From: CBETVX01 sp965539935
GTDB taxonomy: Bacteria; Bacillota; Clostridia; Peptostreptococcales; Caminicellaceae
DNA: 64,000 bases
Assembly (NCBI GenBank): GCA_965539935.1
Contig: CBETVX010000006.1
Location: forward strand, 13,217-77,216
Direction: 5' to 3'
A model generated the notes under the pieces. That model was not told the DNA's origin. It worked only from the letters and a program-made list of their open reading frames with translations, and searched no databases. Below are positions 43,472 through 51,596 of this stretch, one piece after another. Each line of letters starts with the position of its first letter. Position 1 is the first letter of the stretch. A program made the position numbers and the translations under genes.

Positions 43472-44319
43472 AAAATTTAGTACATGTATATAACCCAAAA
43501 AGCCCCTTTGAGACAAAAGCCCTTGATAACGTAAATATAGAGATTGAGGCTGGAGATTTTGTAGGGCTCATTGGACATACGGGGTCAGGTAAATCAACCC
43601 TTATACAACACCTTAATGGACTACTTAAGCCCACTTCAGGGAAAATATATATTAATGATTTGGATATAACTAAAAAAGACGTTAAACTTAGTGAGATAAG
43701 AAAAAAAGTAGGGCTTGTATTTCAGTATCCAGAATACCAATTGTTTGAAGAAACAGTGGTGAAGGACATAGCCTTTGGTCCTAAAAACTTAGGATTATCC
43801 CATGAAGAAGTAGATAAAAGGGTTAGAGAAGCATTGAAACTTGTAGGTCTAGACTATGATGAGCTTAAAGAAAGGTCTCCCTTTGAGTTAAGTGGGGGTC
43901 AGAAAAGACGTATAGCCATTGCTGGAGTTATAGCCATGAAACCAGAAGTGCTTATACTTGACGAACCTACAGCTGGACTTGATCCAAGGGCAAGGGATGA
44001 GATACTTGAACAAATTAAAAACATTCATAAAAAACACAAATCAACAATTATATTAGTATCCCACAGTATGGAGGATATAGCAAGATTAGCAAATAAAATA
44101 ATAGTAATGGATAAAGGTAAAGTAGCATTAATAGGAACACCTAGAGAAATATTTACTGAAGCAGATATATTAGAAAAAATAGGACTAGGATTACCTCAAA
44201 TCACCGATTTAGTACGGAGATTAAGGGAAAGAGGTTTTGATATTAGAAATGATATATTAACAGTAGAAGAAGCCAAGATGGAAATATTAAAAATGATAAG
44301 AGGGAATAAAAATGCTTAA
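43456..44319 (+). CDS. ecfA2: ECF transporter ATPase EcfA2
   Basis: The partner ATPase, 287 residues: Walker A GHTGSGKST, Q-loop FQYPEYQ, signature LSGGQKRR and Walker B LILDEPTAGLD. It starts inside the end of ecfA1 and overlaps ecfT by 8 bp, so all three are translationally linked. Confidence 0.95.
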   Translation: MSIIVENLVHVYNPKSPFETKALDNVNIEIEAGDFVGLIGHTGSGKSTLIQHLNGLLKPTSGKIYINDLDITKKDVKLSEIRKKVGLVFQYPEYQLFEETVVKDIAFGPKNLGLSHEEVDKRVREALKLVGLDYDELKERSPFELSGGQKRRIAIAGVIAMKPEVLILDEPTAGLDPRARDEILEQIKNIHKKHKSTIILVSHSMEDIARLANKIIVMDKGKVALIGTPREIFTEADILEKIGLGLPQITDLVRRLRERGFDIRNDILTVEEAKMEILKMIRGNKNA

Positions 44320-45109
44320 AGACATAACTATAGGACAATATTATCCAGTAAACTCAGTAATTCATAAACTAGACCCAAGACTCAAGCTAATCTCTACATT
44401 TTTATATGTAGCTTCCCTTTTCATAGTGAAGGATCTTATGGATTACACCCTTATAGTAGGATTTCTAGCACTGCTTATAATAATATCAAAAGTTCCATTA
44501 AAGTTTATATTAAAGGGACTAAAACCTATATTTATCATTATTCTTGTTACATTTGGTATTAATATGTTTATGACTCCCGGGGAAGTAATTTATGCAATAG
44601 GGCCCCTTGAAATAACAAAAGAAGGCTTAAAACTAGCATTATTTATGGGTTTAAGACTTATATTTCTTATTATAGGCACATCCCTACTTACCTTTACAAC
44701 ATCACCAATAGAATTGACCGATGGTATTGAGCGACTATTAAACCCCTTTAGGAGATTTGGAGTACCTGCCCATGAACTAGCTATGATGATGACCATAGCA
44801 CTAAGATTTATACCAACACTACTGGAAGAAACCGATAAAATTATGAAGGCACAAATGGCAAGGGGTGCAGACTTCGAAAGCGGAAATATAGTAAATAGAG
44901 CTAAAAGTCTTATACCGCTATTAGTACCTTTATTTATAGGAGCCTTTAAGAGGGCAGATGACCTAGCCATGGCCATGGAAGCAAGGTGCTATAGAGGTGG
45001 AGAAAATAGAACAAGAATGAAGGTCCTTAAACTATACAAAAGAGATTATTTAGCAGCAATCTTTATAATAATATTTATTGCAGGTGTAATTATTTTAAGA
45101 ACTATATAG
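44312..45109 (+). CDS. ecfT: ECF transporter transmembrane subunit EcfT
   Basis: The 265-residue membrane scaffold linking the ATPases to exchangeable S-components. Hydrophobic helices flank the coupling region. The two ATPase-contacting motifs are AQMARGADFE and MEARCYRGG. The ecfA1-ecfA2-ecfT-truA-rplM-rpsI order is the conserved Firmicute one. Confidence 0.95.
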   Translation: MLKDITIGQYYPVNSVIHKLDPRLKLISTFLYVASLFIVKDLMDYTLIVGFLALLIIISKVPLKFILKGLKPIFIIILVTFGINMFMTPGEVIYAIGPLEITKEGLKLALFMGLRLIFLIIGTSLLTFTTSPIELTDGIERLLNPFRRFGVPAHELAMMMTIALRFIPTLLEETDKIMKAQMARGADFESGNIVNRAKSLIPLLVPLFIGAFKRADDLAMAMEARCYRGGENRTRMKVLKLYKRDYLAAIFIIIFIAGVIILRTI

Positions 45110-45220
45110 GGTACTATGCTACTTTAGGATAAAAAGAGAATGACCTTAAGAAAAAGAGATTATTGCCTATTTTTAAAGCAACTATCCTAATATTATCTAT
45201 AAAACTATAGGGTGAATTGA

Positions 45221-45958
45221 ATGAAAACAGTAAAATTAACTATAGCCTACGATGGGCAAAATTATAGTGGATGGCAAAGACAGATAAATACATCAAATAC
45301 CATTGAAGAAAAGGTTGAGGATGCTTTATCAAAGCTTTTAGGACAAGAAATAAATGTAGAAGCTTCAGGTCGCACCGACAAGGGAGTACATGCATTAGGT
45401 CAGGTTGCATCCTTTAAGGCCGATTTCAGTATACCTGTAAATAGAATCCCCGATGCAATAAGGGGATTTTTACCTGAAGATATAGTTATAATTAGTGCCC
45501 AGGAAATGGATAGTAATTTCCATGCTAGATACTGTAGCAAAGGGAAAAAATATCTATATAAAATATACAATAATAGTGTACCAAATCCTATATATAGGAA
45601 CTATTCATACTATATAAAAAAACCAATAGATATTGATGAGTTACAAAGAGCAGCTAAATATTTTATAGGCAAACATGATTTTAAAGGTTTTATGACTGGT
45701 AGGACTAGTGTAAAAACTACTGTGAGAAATATTTACAATATAGATGTATATAAAAAGGATGATTTTATCATATTAGAATATAATGGAGATGGATTTTTAT
45801 ACAATATGGTTAGAATTATAACAGGCACATTAGTGGAAGTATGTATAGGAAAAAAGGATATAAATACCATTCCCACTATAATTTCATCTAAGGATAGAAA
45901 TAAAGCTGGACATACAGCACCAGCCCATGGTCTATACTTAGCAGAGGTTTATTATTAA
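45221..45958 (+). CDS. truA: tRNA pseudouridine(38-40) synthase TruA
   Basis: Modifies positions 38-40 of tRNA anticodon stems; 245 residues. The catalytic Asp lies in SGRTDKGVHALGQ, and the N-terminal YDGQNYSGWQRQ is typical. The 111-bp gap before it contains complementary TTAGGATA and TATCCTAA ends that could close a stem. Confidence 0.96.
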   Translation: MKTVKLTIAYDGQNYSGWQRQINTSNTIEEKVEDALSKLLGQEINVEASGRTDKGVHALGQVASFKADFSIPVNRIPDAIRGFLPEDIVIISAQEMDSNFHARYCSKGKKYLYKIYNNSVPNPIYRNYSYYIKKPIDIDELQRAAKYFIGKHDFKGFMTGRTSVKTTVRNIYNIDVYKKDDFIILEYNGDGFLYNMVRIITGTLVEVCIGKKDINTIPTIISSKDRNKAGHTAPAHGLYLAEVYY

Positions 45959-45974
45959 AAATCAAAAATAAACC

Positions 45975-46003
45975 TTGACACACACGGCACCATGTATTAA
46001 AAT
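45975..46003 (+). promoter_or_regulatory. sigma-A promoter of rplM-rpsI
   Basis: A perfect TTGACA, 17-bp spacer and TAAAAT. The transcript would start near 46010, leaving a leader of about 100 nt. Confidence 0.8.
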
Positions 46004-46009
46004 GATTAT

Positions 46010-46111
46010 GTTTAATATGTCTATAAAATCCACTAGCCCCGGATTTTAAGATACAAAAATTTTGGATTGATTATTGTTGAATACTGTTATTGGAAGTTAG
46101 GAGGGAAATAG
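46010..46111 (+). promoter_or_regulatory. probable L13 leader of rplM
   Basis: A 100-nt leader with an AAAATCC/GGATTTT stem (46026-46048) and AT-rich flanks before GGAGGG. Firmicute rplM genes commonly carry an L13 leader here; I infer it from position and the stem, not from a full match. Confidence 0.5.
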
Positions 46112-46540
46112 ATGAAATCATACTTAGCTAAGCCAGCTGAAGTTGAAAGAAAATGGTATGTAGTAGATGCAGAAGGAAAGACATTAGGTAGATTAGCTTC
46201 ACAAATTGCTACTATATTAAGAGGTAAAAATAAGCCAACTTATACTCCACACGTTGATACTGGTGATTTTGTTATAGTAGTTAATGCTGAGAAGGTTCAC
46301 TTAACTGGTAAAAAACTAGACCAAAAAATGTATAGATGGCATACTGGATATCCAGGTGGATTAAAGGAAAGATCATATAGAGATATGATCAACACAAAGC
46401 CAGAGAAAGTTATTATGCATGCTGTTAAAGGAATGTTACCTAAAAACAGTTTAGGAAGAAAAATGCTTAAGAAGTTAAAAGTATATAGAGGACCAGAGCA
46501 TAATCATCAAGCTCAGCAACCAGAAAATCTTGATATATAA
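46112..46540 (+). CDS. rplM: 50S ribosomal protein L13
   Basis: A 142-residue early-assembly protein. WYVVDAEGKTLGRLASQIA and TGYPGGLKERSYRDM are diagnostic. The ATG follows GGAGGG. Confidence 0.98.
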   Translation: MKSYLAKPAEVERKWYVVDAEGKTLGRLASQIATILRGKNKPTYTPHVDTGDFVIVVNAEKVHLTGKKLDQKMYRWHTGYPGGLKERSYRDMINTKPEKVIMHAVKGMLPKNSLGRKMLKKLKVYRGPEHNHQAQQPENLDI

Positions 46541-46574
46541 TTAACGGAGATTATACCACAAGGAGGGAAGACAA

Positions 46575-46967
46575 ATGGCTAAGGTACAATATTATGGAAC
46601 AGGTAGAAGAAAGACATCTGTAGCTAGAGTTAGACTATTACCTGGTAATGGAAAAATAACTATCAATGGAAGAGATATAGATGAGTTTTTCAACTATGAA
46701 ACTCTAAAGAAGGAAGTTAGAAGACCATTAGAAATAACTGATACTGATAGCAAGTTTGATGTTATTGCTAAAGTTCATGGTGGTGGCTTTACAGGTCAAG
46801 CTGGAGCATTAAGACATGGTATTTCTAGAGCACTTCTTAAGGCCGATGGAGAATTAAGATTAACTCTTAAGAGAGCTGGATTCTTAACAAGGGACCCAAG
46901 AATGAAGGAAAGAAAGAAGTACGGTTTAAAAGGTGCAAGAAGAGCTCCTCAATTCTCAAAGAGATAA
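46575..46967 (+). CDS. rpsI: 30S ribosomal protein S9
   Basis: A 130-residue protein whose C-terminal tail reaches the P-site tRNA (ends PQFSKR). YYGTGRRKTSVARVRL and GGGFTGQAGALRHGISRAL are typical. Confidence 0.98.
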   Translation: MAKVQYYGTGRRKTSVARVRLLPGNGKITINGRDIDEFFNYETLKKEVRRPLEITDTDSKFDVIAKVHGGGFTGQAGALRHGISRALLKADGELRLTLKRAGFLTRDPRMKERKKYGLKGARRAPQFSKR

Positions 46968-47010
46968 TATATTTTTATCAACATACAAACAATTTCTGTA
47001 CGAAGGATAC

Positions 47011-47044
47011 AAAGCGTCAGGGGAAAACCTCTGGCGTTTTTTTA
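47011..47044 (+). terminator. terminator after rpsI
   Basis: GCGTCAGGGG pairs with CCTCTGGCG around AAAA, then T7. Confidence 0.9.
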
Positions 47045-47073
47045 TGTAATAATATACTATATACAAATTTATA

Positions 47074-47105
47074 CAAAAAAGCCCCGTGGTATCCACGGTG
47101 CTTTA
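47074..47105 (-). terminator. terminator of the minus-strand acetyltransferase gene
   Basis: AAAGCACCGTGG pairs with CCACGGGGCTTT on the minus strand, then TTTGTAT. The stop codon lies at the foot of the stem. Confidence 0.85.
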
Positions 47106-47495
47106 ACAATCTTTCACAAGTTCTAATGGTACAGAACTTACCTTAGAAAAACCTAGTTTTTTATAGAAGCCCTCTGCATTAAAGGTTGTAAGCTTTACTT
47201 TTTTTACCTTTGGAACCTTAGAAATTAAGGTATTGATGATTAAACTCCCAAGACCCATATCCCTAAAACCAGGATGTACTACTATATCATCTAGAAAAGC
47301 ACTCATTCTATAGTCCGTAAGCATCCTTCCAAATGCAACCAATGTATCTTGTACATAAATACAAATAAATTCATTGGTATTTGATAGCATATCTTGTAAA
47401 AAAGAAATATCATCTCTAGAATCCAGCCATCCTACAGTTTTATACAATTCTAATAATTGTTCAAGGTCGGGAGTAGCATTAATCTCTACCCTCAT
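47103..47495 (-). CDS. GNAT-family N-acetyltransferase
   Basis: A 130-residue acetyl-CoA-dependent transferase. The acetyl-CoA loop is in VHPGFRDMGLGSLIINTLI (motif A, RDMGLG), and the C-terminal FYKKLGFSKV (motif B) is clear. I chose the Met encoded at 47495, 8 nt after GGGGGG on the minus strand; longer starts place the ribosome site inside the gene. The substrate is unknown. It converges on rpsI. Confidence 0.88.
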   Translation of the reverse strand: MRVEINATPDLEQLLELYKTVGWLDSRDDISFLQDMLSNTNEFICIYVQDTLVAFGRMLTDYRMSAFLDDIVVHPGFRDMGLGSLIINTLISKVPKVKKVKLTTFNAEGFYKKLGFSKVSSVPLELVKDC

Positions 47496-47588
47496 AACCA
47501 TTCCCCCCAATAGGCTAATCATCATCCTACTTTATTATATTAATCAGCTTGCCCTGGGGTTCGAATCTAGAAGACAAAATTTAAAAAA

Positions 47589-47744
47589 TTAATGTAAATC
47601 CTTCATATATTCTACAATCAGTATATCTAGTTTTTGACTATATTCTAGAACATCCTTATCTAACATATTATAATCTTTAGCCTTTATTAAGTTTTCTAAC
47701 TCCCTGGATAAAATTTCGACTTTAATTTTAAGTTCCTTCGACAT
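47589..47744 (-). CDS. Spo0E-like aspartyl-phosphate phosphatase
   Basis: A 51-residue two-helix protein. The Spo0E signature SQxLDxLI is present as SQKLDILIVEY. Family members dephosphorylate Spo0A~P and so delay sporulation. The start at 47744 is preceded by GAGGGGG on the minus strand. The gene is too short for usual length cut-offs. Its leader carries a promoter, a DnaA box and a terminator (see 47769-47893). Confidence 0.88.
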   Translation of the reverse strand: MSKELKIKVEILSRELENLIKAKDYNMLDKDVLEYSQKLDILIVEYMKDLH

Positions 47745-47768
47745 AAAATCAAATCCCCCTCAAAAAAT

Positions 47769-47813
47769 GACAAAAAACCCAAAAAGACCCCAAATCCATT
47801 TAGGGTTTGTGTC
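47769..47813 (-). terminator. attenuator in the leader of the Spo0E-like gene
   Basis: On the minus strand ACCCTAAAT pairs with ATTTGGGGT (47806-47787), followed by CTTTTT: an intrinsic terminator between promoter and start codon. An outer pairing, GACACAAACCC with GGGTTTTTTGTC, uses the same CCC and would disrupt it. This looks like a two-state switch. Confidence 0.55.
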
Positions 47814-47835
47814 GCAAATTGTATATAATTACAAT

Positions 47836-47844
47836 TGTGGATAA
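47836..47844 (-). promoter_or_regulatory. DnaA box in the leader of the Spo0E-like gene
   Basis: A perfect TTATCCACA on the minus strand, about 14-22 nt downstream of the predicted start of transcription, a roadblock position. Confidence 0.6.
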
Positions 47845-47864
47845 AAATGTAATTTCATATTTTC

Positions 47865-47893
47865 ATTATACTATAGGACTTGTTAAAATACAA
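47865..47893 (-). promoter_or_regulatory. promoter of the Spo0E-like gene
   Basis: On the minus strand: TTGTAT, 17-bp spacer, TATAAT. The start of transcription should be near 47858. Confidence 0.6.
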
Positions 47894-47992
47894 TAGAAAA
47901 ATTTATAAATAGAATTAATAAATAAATATATAAAAAAGGTTTTAAAAATAAGAAGAGACTCATAACTATAAATATAGTTAGGAGGGGAATGT

Positions 47993-48715
47993 ATGAGAAC
48001 TGTCATAATAGATAATAAAAGGATTATTGTAGCTATCTTAATGATTCTATCTATATCCATAGCAGTGGTACTAGGTTTAAATACATTTAGGGATGCTATA
48101 GAGACATCTTCATTGCCTACATTTAGACGGGTTATAATAATAGACCCAGGCCATGGTGGTGTAGATGGTGGAGCCAGTGGAAAGGAAACAGGGGTTTTAG
48201 AAAAGGATATAAATTTAGAAATATCACTGAAATTAAAAGAAATTTTAGAAGAAAGTGGTAGTTTAGTACTATTAACCAGGGATGGAGATTATGGACTATA
48301 TACTGAAGGGAATATAAGACAGAAAAAAAATGAAGATTTGCGAAATAGAAAGAAAATATTTGATGAAAGTGAAGCTGATGCAATAATAAGTATACATTTA
48401 AATAGTTTTCCCCAGTCTAAATATTATGGAGCTCAAACTTTTTATCCAAGTAATTCAGAAAATAGCAAACTTATGGCAACCCTCATCCAAGAGGAGCTAA
48501 TAAGGGTTTTAAATAATGGTAATACTAGAAAAGCTAAGACGAAAAATGACATATATTTACTTAAAAAACCTAAGGTACCAATAGTGTTAGTAGAATGTGG
48601 TTTTTTATCAAATCCAAAGGAAGAAAAACTACTTCAAGATTCAGAATATCAGTATAAAATTGCATGGAGTATATATGTAGGTATGCTAAGATATTTTCAA
48701 AGAATTACTAACTGA
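47993..48715 (+). CDS. cwlD: N-acetylmuramoyl-L-alanine amidase CwlD
   Basis: A 240-residue zinc amidase needed to form muramic-delta-lactam in the spore cortex. It has an N-terminal membrane anchor (about 11-29), then the Amidase_3 domain: DPGHGG with the zinc His, a Glu in EKDINLEI, SIHLNS (zinc His) and VLVECGFLSN with the catalytic Glu. The ATG follows GGAGGGG. It lies in the clostridial position after rplM-rpsI. Confidence 0.93.
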   Translation: MRTVIIDNKRIIVAILMILSISIAVVLGLNTFRDAIETSSLPTFRRVIIIDPGHGGVDGGASGKETGVLEKDINLEISLKLKEILEESGSLVLLTRDGDYGLYTEGNIRQKKNEDLRNRKKIFDESEADAIISIHLNSFPQSKYYGAQTFYPSNSENSKLMATLIQEELIRVLNNGNTRKAKTKNDIYLLKKPKVPIVLVECGFLSNPKEEKLLQDSEYQYKIAWSIYVGMLRYFQRITN

Positions 48716-48716
48716 A

Positions 48717-48942
48717 TGTGGATAAGTTTGTGGATAAATATATAAAGTTATTGCTAAATCCCTTGAAAAATAAAAGAATAAAAGGAAAATCATTATCCAC
48801 AGACTTATCAATATAATTTATAGAGTAAAATTGTTGATTAAGATGAAAATGTGGACAACTTCTATGAAAGGCATAGGACAAGGATTTATAGAGAATTAAT
48901 TATCAACAAAATAATTCACACAAACACATATTCTGTGGATAA
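48717..48942. other. cluster of DnaA boxes
   Basis: The convergent gap between cwlD and the next minus-strand gene (322 bp) holds perfect DnaA boxes at 48717-48725, 48729-48737 and 48934-48942 (as TGTGGATAA) and 48793-48801 (as TTATCCACA). One-mismatch boxes lie at 48850-48858 (TGTGGACAA) and 48900-48908 (TTATCAACA). AT-rich segments with TTTATAGAG repeats (near 48818 and 48885) lie between them. The first box begins in the cwlD stop region. It could be a DnaA-titration or replication-control site, or less likely an origin. Confidence 0.75.
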
Positions 48943-48944
48943 TA

Positions 48945-48973
48945 AAGCAAAGAGTCCTATGGACTCTTTGCTT
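48945..48973. terminator. bidirectional terminator between cwlD and the YvyF-like gene
   Basis: A 13-bp perfect stem (AAGCAAAGAGTCC with its complement) around TAT. T tracts on either side are modest. It separates two convergent genes. Confidence 0.7.
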
Positions 48974-49037
48974 AAATTAGTATAAATATATATATGATAA
49001 ATATGAGGGGAATATATTTATCAATAATTAGATGAAA

Positions 49038-49430
49038 TTAATGTTTAGTGGGTTTTTTATAATGCATTCTAGCATTGTTTTGTTTAGTAAAATACCCTTT
49101 TACTCCATTGAGATCCTTCATTAATTTTTTTTCGCATTTAGGGCAGTATTCATGATAAATGGAAAGGATCAAAGAACCACATCTTTTACAACTTATATTG
49201 ACATTATCTGTTTCTATTTCTATAAGTCTACCTTCCTTCACAAAATGCTTAATAATGTTATGGCTTACCCCTGTGTATTCAGATACTTCATAGGAAGTGG
49301 CATTTGGGTATTGTTGAAGATAGTCCCGTATTTTATCGAAAAATTTTTCGTATACCTCATAACAGATATCACAATAGTCCCTTATTGAGTTATCAGGAAT
49401 TAACTTATTACATCTGATACATGTTTTCAT
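49038..49430 (-). CDS. YvyF-like flagellar-region regulatory protein
   Basis: A 130-residue protein with an N-terminal zinc ribbon (CIRCNKLI...YCDIC), a winged helix-turn-helix (IRDYLQQYPNATSYEVSEYTGV...VKEGRL), and a second Cys knuckle (CKRCG...CPKC). This architecture matches the YvyF family often found beside flgM and flgK. Here no flagellar gene is near, so the role is open. I chose the Met at 49430 behind GGGGG on the minus strand. Confidence 0.8.
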   Translation of the reverse strand: MKTCIRCNKLIPDNSIRDYCDICYEVYEKFFDKIRDYLQQYPNATSYEVSEYTGVSHNIIKHFVKEGRLIEIETDNVNISCKRCGSLILSIYHEYCPKCEKKLMKDLNGVKGYFTKQNNARMHYKKPTKH

Positions 49431-49598
49431 AGAAATCCCCCAAACTCTTTTATTTAATTGTAACATAGAGAGTATGTCCAAGAATATAGGTAAAAATTAA
49501 ATAGTAAAATAGTACCATAAAAGTAGCAATAAAATCCTAAAAAGCATAAGCTATATTATCAAGTCTAAATGAAAAGCCATATCAAGGAGTTGATTTTT

Positions 49599-51440
49599 AT
49601 GTGCGGCATTGCCGGATGGGTAAATAAAAATAAGATCATAAAAGGTTATGTTGAAGTTTTAAGTAATATGACAAAAGTACTAGATAAAAGGGGTCCTGAT
49701 GACTTTGGATTTAAAATATATGATAATGCACTACTAGGCCATAGAAGACTGACTATAGTGGACCCTGAGGGTGGCAAACAACCTATGACTAAAATCTATG
49801 GAGATAGGGAATATACAATAATATATAATGGTGAGCTTTATAATACTGAAGATGTTAGAAAAAAATTATTAGAAAAGGGACATAAATTTGATTCCTATTC
49901 AGATACAGAGGTGCTTTTAGTATCCTTTATAGAATGGGGTATAAATTGTCTTAAAGAGATAAATGGTATATTTGCCTTTGCTATATGGGAGGAGAAGGAT
50001 AAGAGGTTATTTATGGCAAGGGATCCCCTTGGAGTGAAACCATTATTTTATACTAAAAAAAATAATAGCTTAATATTTGCATCAGAAATAAAGGCCTTAT
50101 TTCAGCATCCAAAGGTAGAGCCAATAATCGATCAGAAGGGACTGTTAGAGATATTTGGATTAGGTCCTGCAAGGTCATTAGGCAGCGGGGTATTTAAGGA
50201 TATATATGAGGTGCCTCCTGCATATTATTTGATATTTGATGAAAGGGGTCTAAGACTTAATCAATATTGGAAACTAGAGGCCAAAGAGCATGAAGAAAAC
50301 TTAGATACTACAACAGAACACTTAAAAACCCTACTTATAGATGCCATAGAGAGACAACTAGTATCTGATGTACCTGTATGCACCTTTCTATCTGGTGGAT
50401 TAGATTCTAGTGCTATATCTGCAATTACAGCAAAGGCCTTTAAAAGGGAAGGAAAGGATAGATTAAATACCTTTTCAATTAGTTATAGAGATAATAATAA
50501 ATATTTTAAACCCAGTGAATTTCAGCCAAATTCCGATGATTTATGGGTTAAAAGGGTATCTGATAAAATAGGAAGTAATCATCACGAGATCGTACTTAAT
50601 AATGATGATTTAGTTGAATATCTTGAAGAAGCGGTTATAGCTAGAGACCTTCCAGGAATGGCAGATATCGATTCATCCCTATATTTATTTTGTAAGGAGG
50701 TTAGAAAAAAGGCCACAGTTGCATTATCGGGAGAATGTGCCGATGAAATATTTGGAGGATATCCCTGGTTTAGAAATCCAGAGGATATAAAGGCCGATAC
50801 ATTTCCTTGGTCAAAATCTGTAAAGCAGCGTAAAAACATATTAGGTGGAAGTTTGAAGGATTTACCTCTTGAAGAATATGTAAGGGAGAAATATTTAGAA
50901 ACTATAAATAAGGTTCCAAAGCTAAAGGGAGAAAGTAAAGAAGAAGCTAGAATGAGAGAATTATTCTATCTAAATATAAAATGGTTTATGGTAAATTTAT
51001 TAAATAGAAAAGACAGAATGAGTATGGCAAATAGCCTTGAGGTAAGGGTTCCCTTTGCCGACTATAGATTAGTAGAATATGCATATAATATACCTATGGA
51101 AATGAAGTTTTATGGCAATAGGGAAAAGGGACTGCTAAGAAGAGCCTTAAGGGGGATATTACCTGATGATGTTATTGACAGAAAAAAGAGTCCATACCCA
51201 AAAACCCATCATCCAGAATATACTAAGGCAGTACAAAAAGTTATGATGAATATATTAGAAGATAAAAATTCTCCAATATTACAGCTGATAGATTATGAAA
51301 ATGTATTAGAAATAGTAAAGACTGAAGGAAAATCCTATAAAAAGCCTTGGTTTGGTCAACTTATGACAGGGCCTCAGCTTATGGCTTTTTTAATACAAGT
51401 AGATACATGGATGAGAAAATATAAAGTAAAGCTAGTATAG
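49599..51440 (+). CDS. asnB: asparagine synthase (glutamine-hydrolysing)
   Basis: Makes Asn from Asp, ATP and glutamine; 613 residues. The N-terminal class-II glutaminase has catalytic Cys2 (MCGIAGW), which fixes the start at ATG 49599 behind AAGGAG. The C-terminal synthetase has the PPi loop SGGLDSSAIS and SGECADEIFGGY. It is a stand-alone gene with its own terminator. Confidence 0.95.
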   Translation: MCGIAGWVNKNKIIKGYVEVLSNMTKVLDKRGPDDFGFKIYDNALLGHRRLTIVDPEGGKQPMTKIYGDREYTIIYNGELYNTEDVRKKLLEKGHKFDSYSDTEVLLVSFIEWGINCLKEINGIFAFAIWEEKDKRLFMARDPLGVKPLFYTKKNNSLIFASEIKALFQHPKVEPIIDQKGLLEIFGLGPARSLGSGVFKDIYEVPPAYYLIFDERGLRLNQYWKLEAKEHEENLDTTTEHLKTLLIDAIERQLVSDVPVCTFLSGGLDSSAISAITAKAFKREGKDRLNTFSISYRDNNKYFKPSEFQPNSDDLWVKRVSDKIGSNHHEIVLNNDDLVEYLEEAVIARDLPGMADIDSSLYLFCKEVRKKATVALSGECADEIFGGYPWFRNPEDIKADTFPWSKSVKQRKNILGGSLKDLPLEEYVREKYLETINKVPKLKGESKEEARMRELFYLNIKWFMVNLLNRKDRMSMANSLEVRVPFADYRLVEYAYNIPMEMKFYGNREKGLLRRALRGILPDDVIDRKKSPYPKTHHPEYTKAVQKVMMNILEDKNSPILQLIDYENVLEIVKTEGKSYKKPWFGQLMTGPQLMAFLIQVDTWMRKYKVKLV

Positions 51441-51448
51441 ATAGAGAT

Positions 51449-51498
51449 AAGATGGTTATATATGAAAAGCAGGATATATAATCATCTTATTTTTTTTA
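51449..51498 (+). terminator. terminator after asnB
   Basis: AAGATG and TTATATA pair with TATATAA and CATCTT, followed by ATT and T8. Confidence 0.85.
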
Positions 51499-51520
51499 TT
51501 TATAAGTTAAACTTTATATA

Positions 51521-51549
51521 TTGAAATTTAATTTAGATAGTTATATAAT
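51521..51549 (+). promoter_or_regulatory. promoter of the metal-efflux operon
   Basis: TTGAAA, 17-bp spacer, perfect TATAAT, about 48 bp before the repressor gene. Confidence 0.8.
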
Positions 51550-51562
51550 AAAAAAAACAAAC

Positions 51563-51582
51563 ATATGAACAATTATTCATAT
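51563..51582 (+). promoter_or_regulatory. ArsR/CadC-type operator
   Basis: A perfect inverted repeat, ATATGAA-N6-TTCATAT, just after the start of transcription and directly before the ribosome site. This is the typical 12-2-12-like operator class of ArsR-family repressors. Confidence 0.82.
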
Positions 51583-51596
51583 AAGGAGATGTGATC

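Noticed and set aside
47551..47571. tRNA T-arm-like sequence (GGGGTTCGAATCT) near the minus-strand acetyltransferase gene
   Set aside because: Only two or three of five T-stem pairs form and no other tRNA arm is present. It could be a remnant of an attachment site, but there is no integrase or repeat partner to support that.
48805..48840. Additional DnaA-box-like sequences TTATCAATA and TGTTGATTA
   Set aside because: Each has two mismatches to the consensus, so they were not counted in the cluster.
48717..48942. Interpretation of the DnaA cluster as the chromosomal origin oriC
   Set aside because: No dnaA, dnaN, rpmH or gidA is adjacent and genes are not arranged divergently from it. A regulatory or titration site is the simpler reading.
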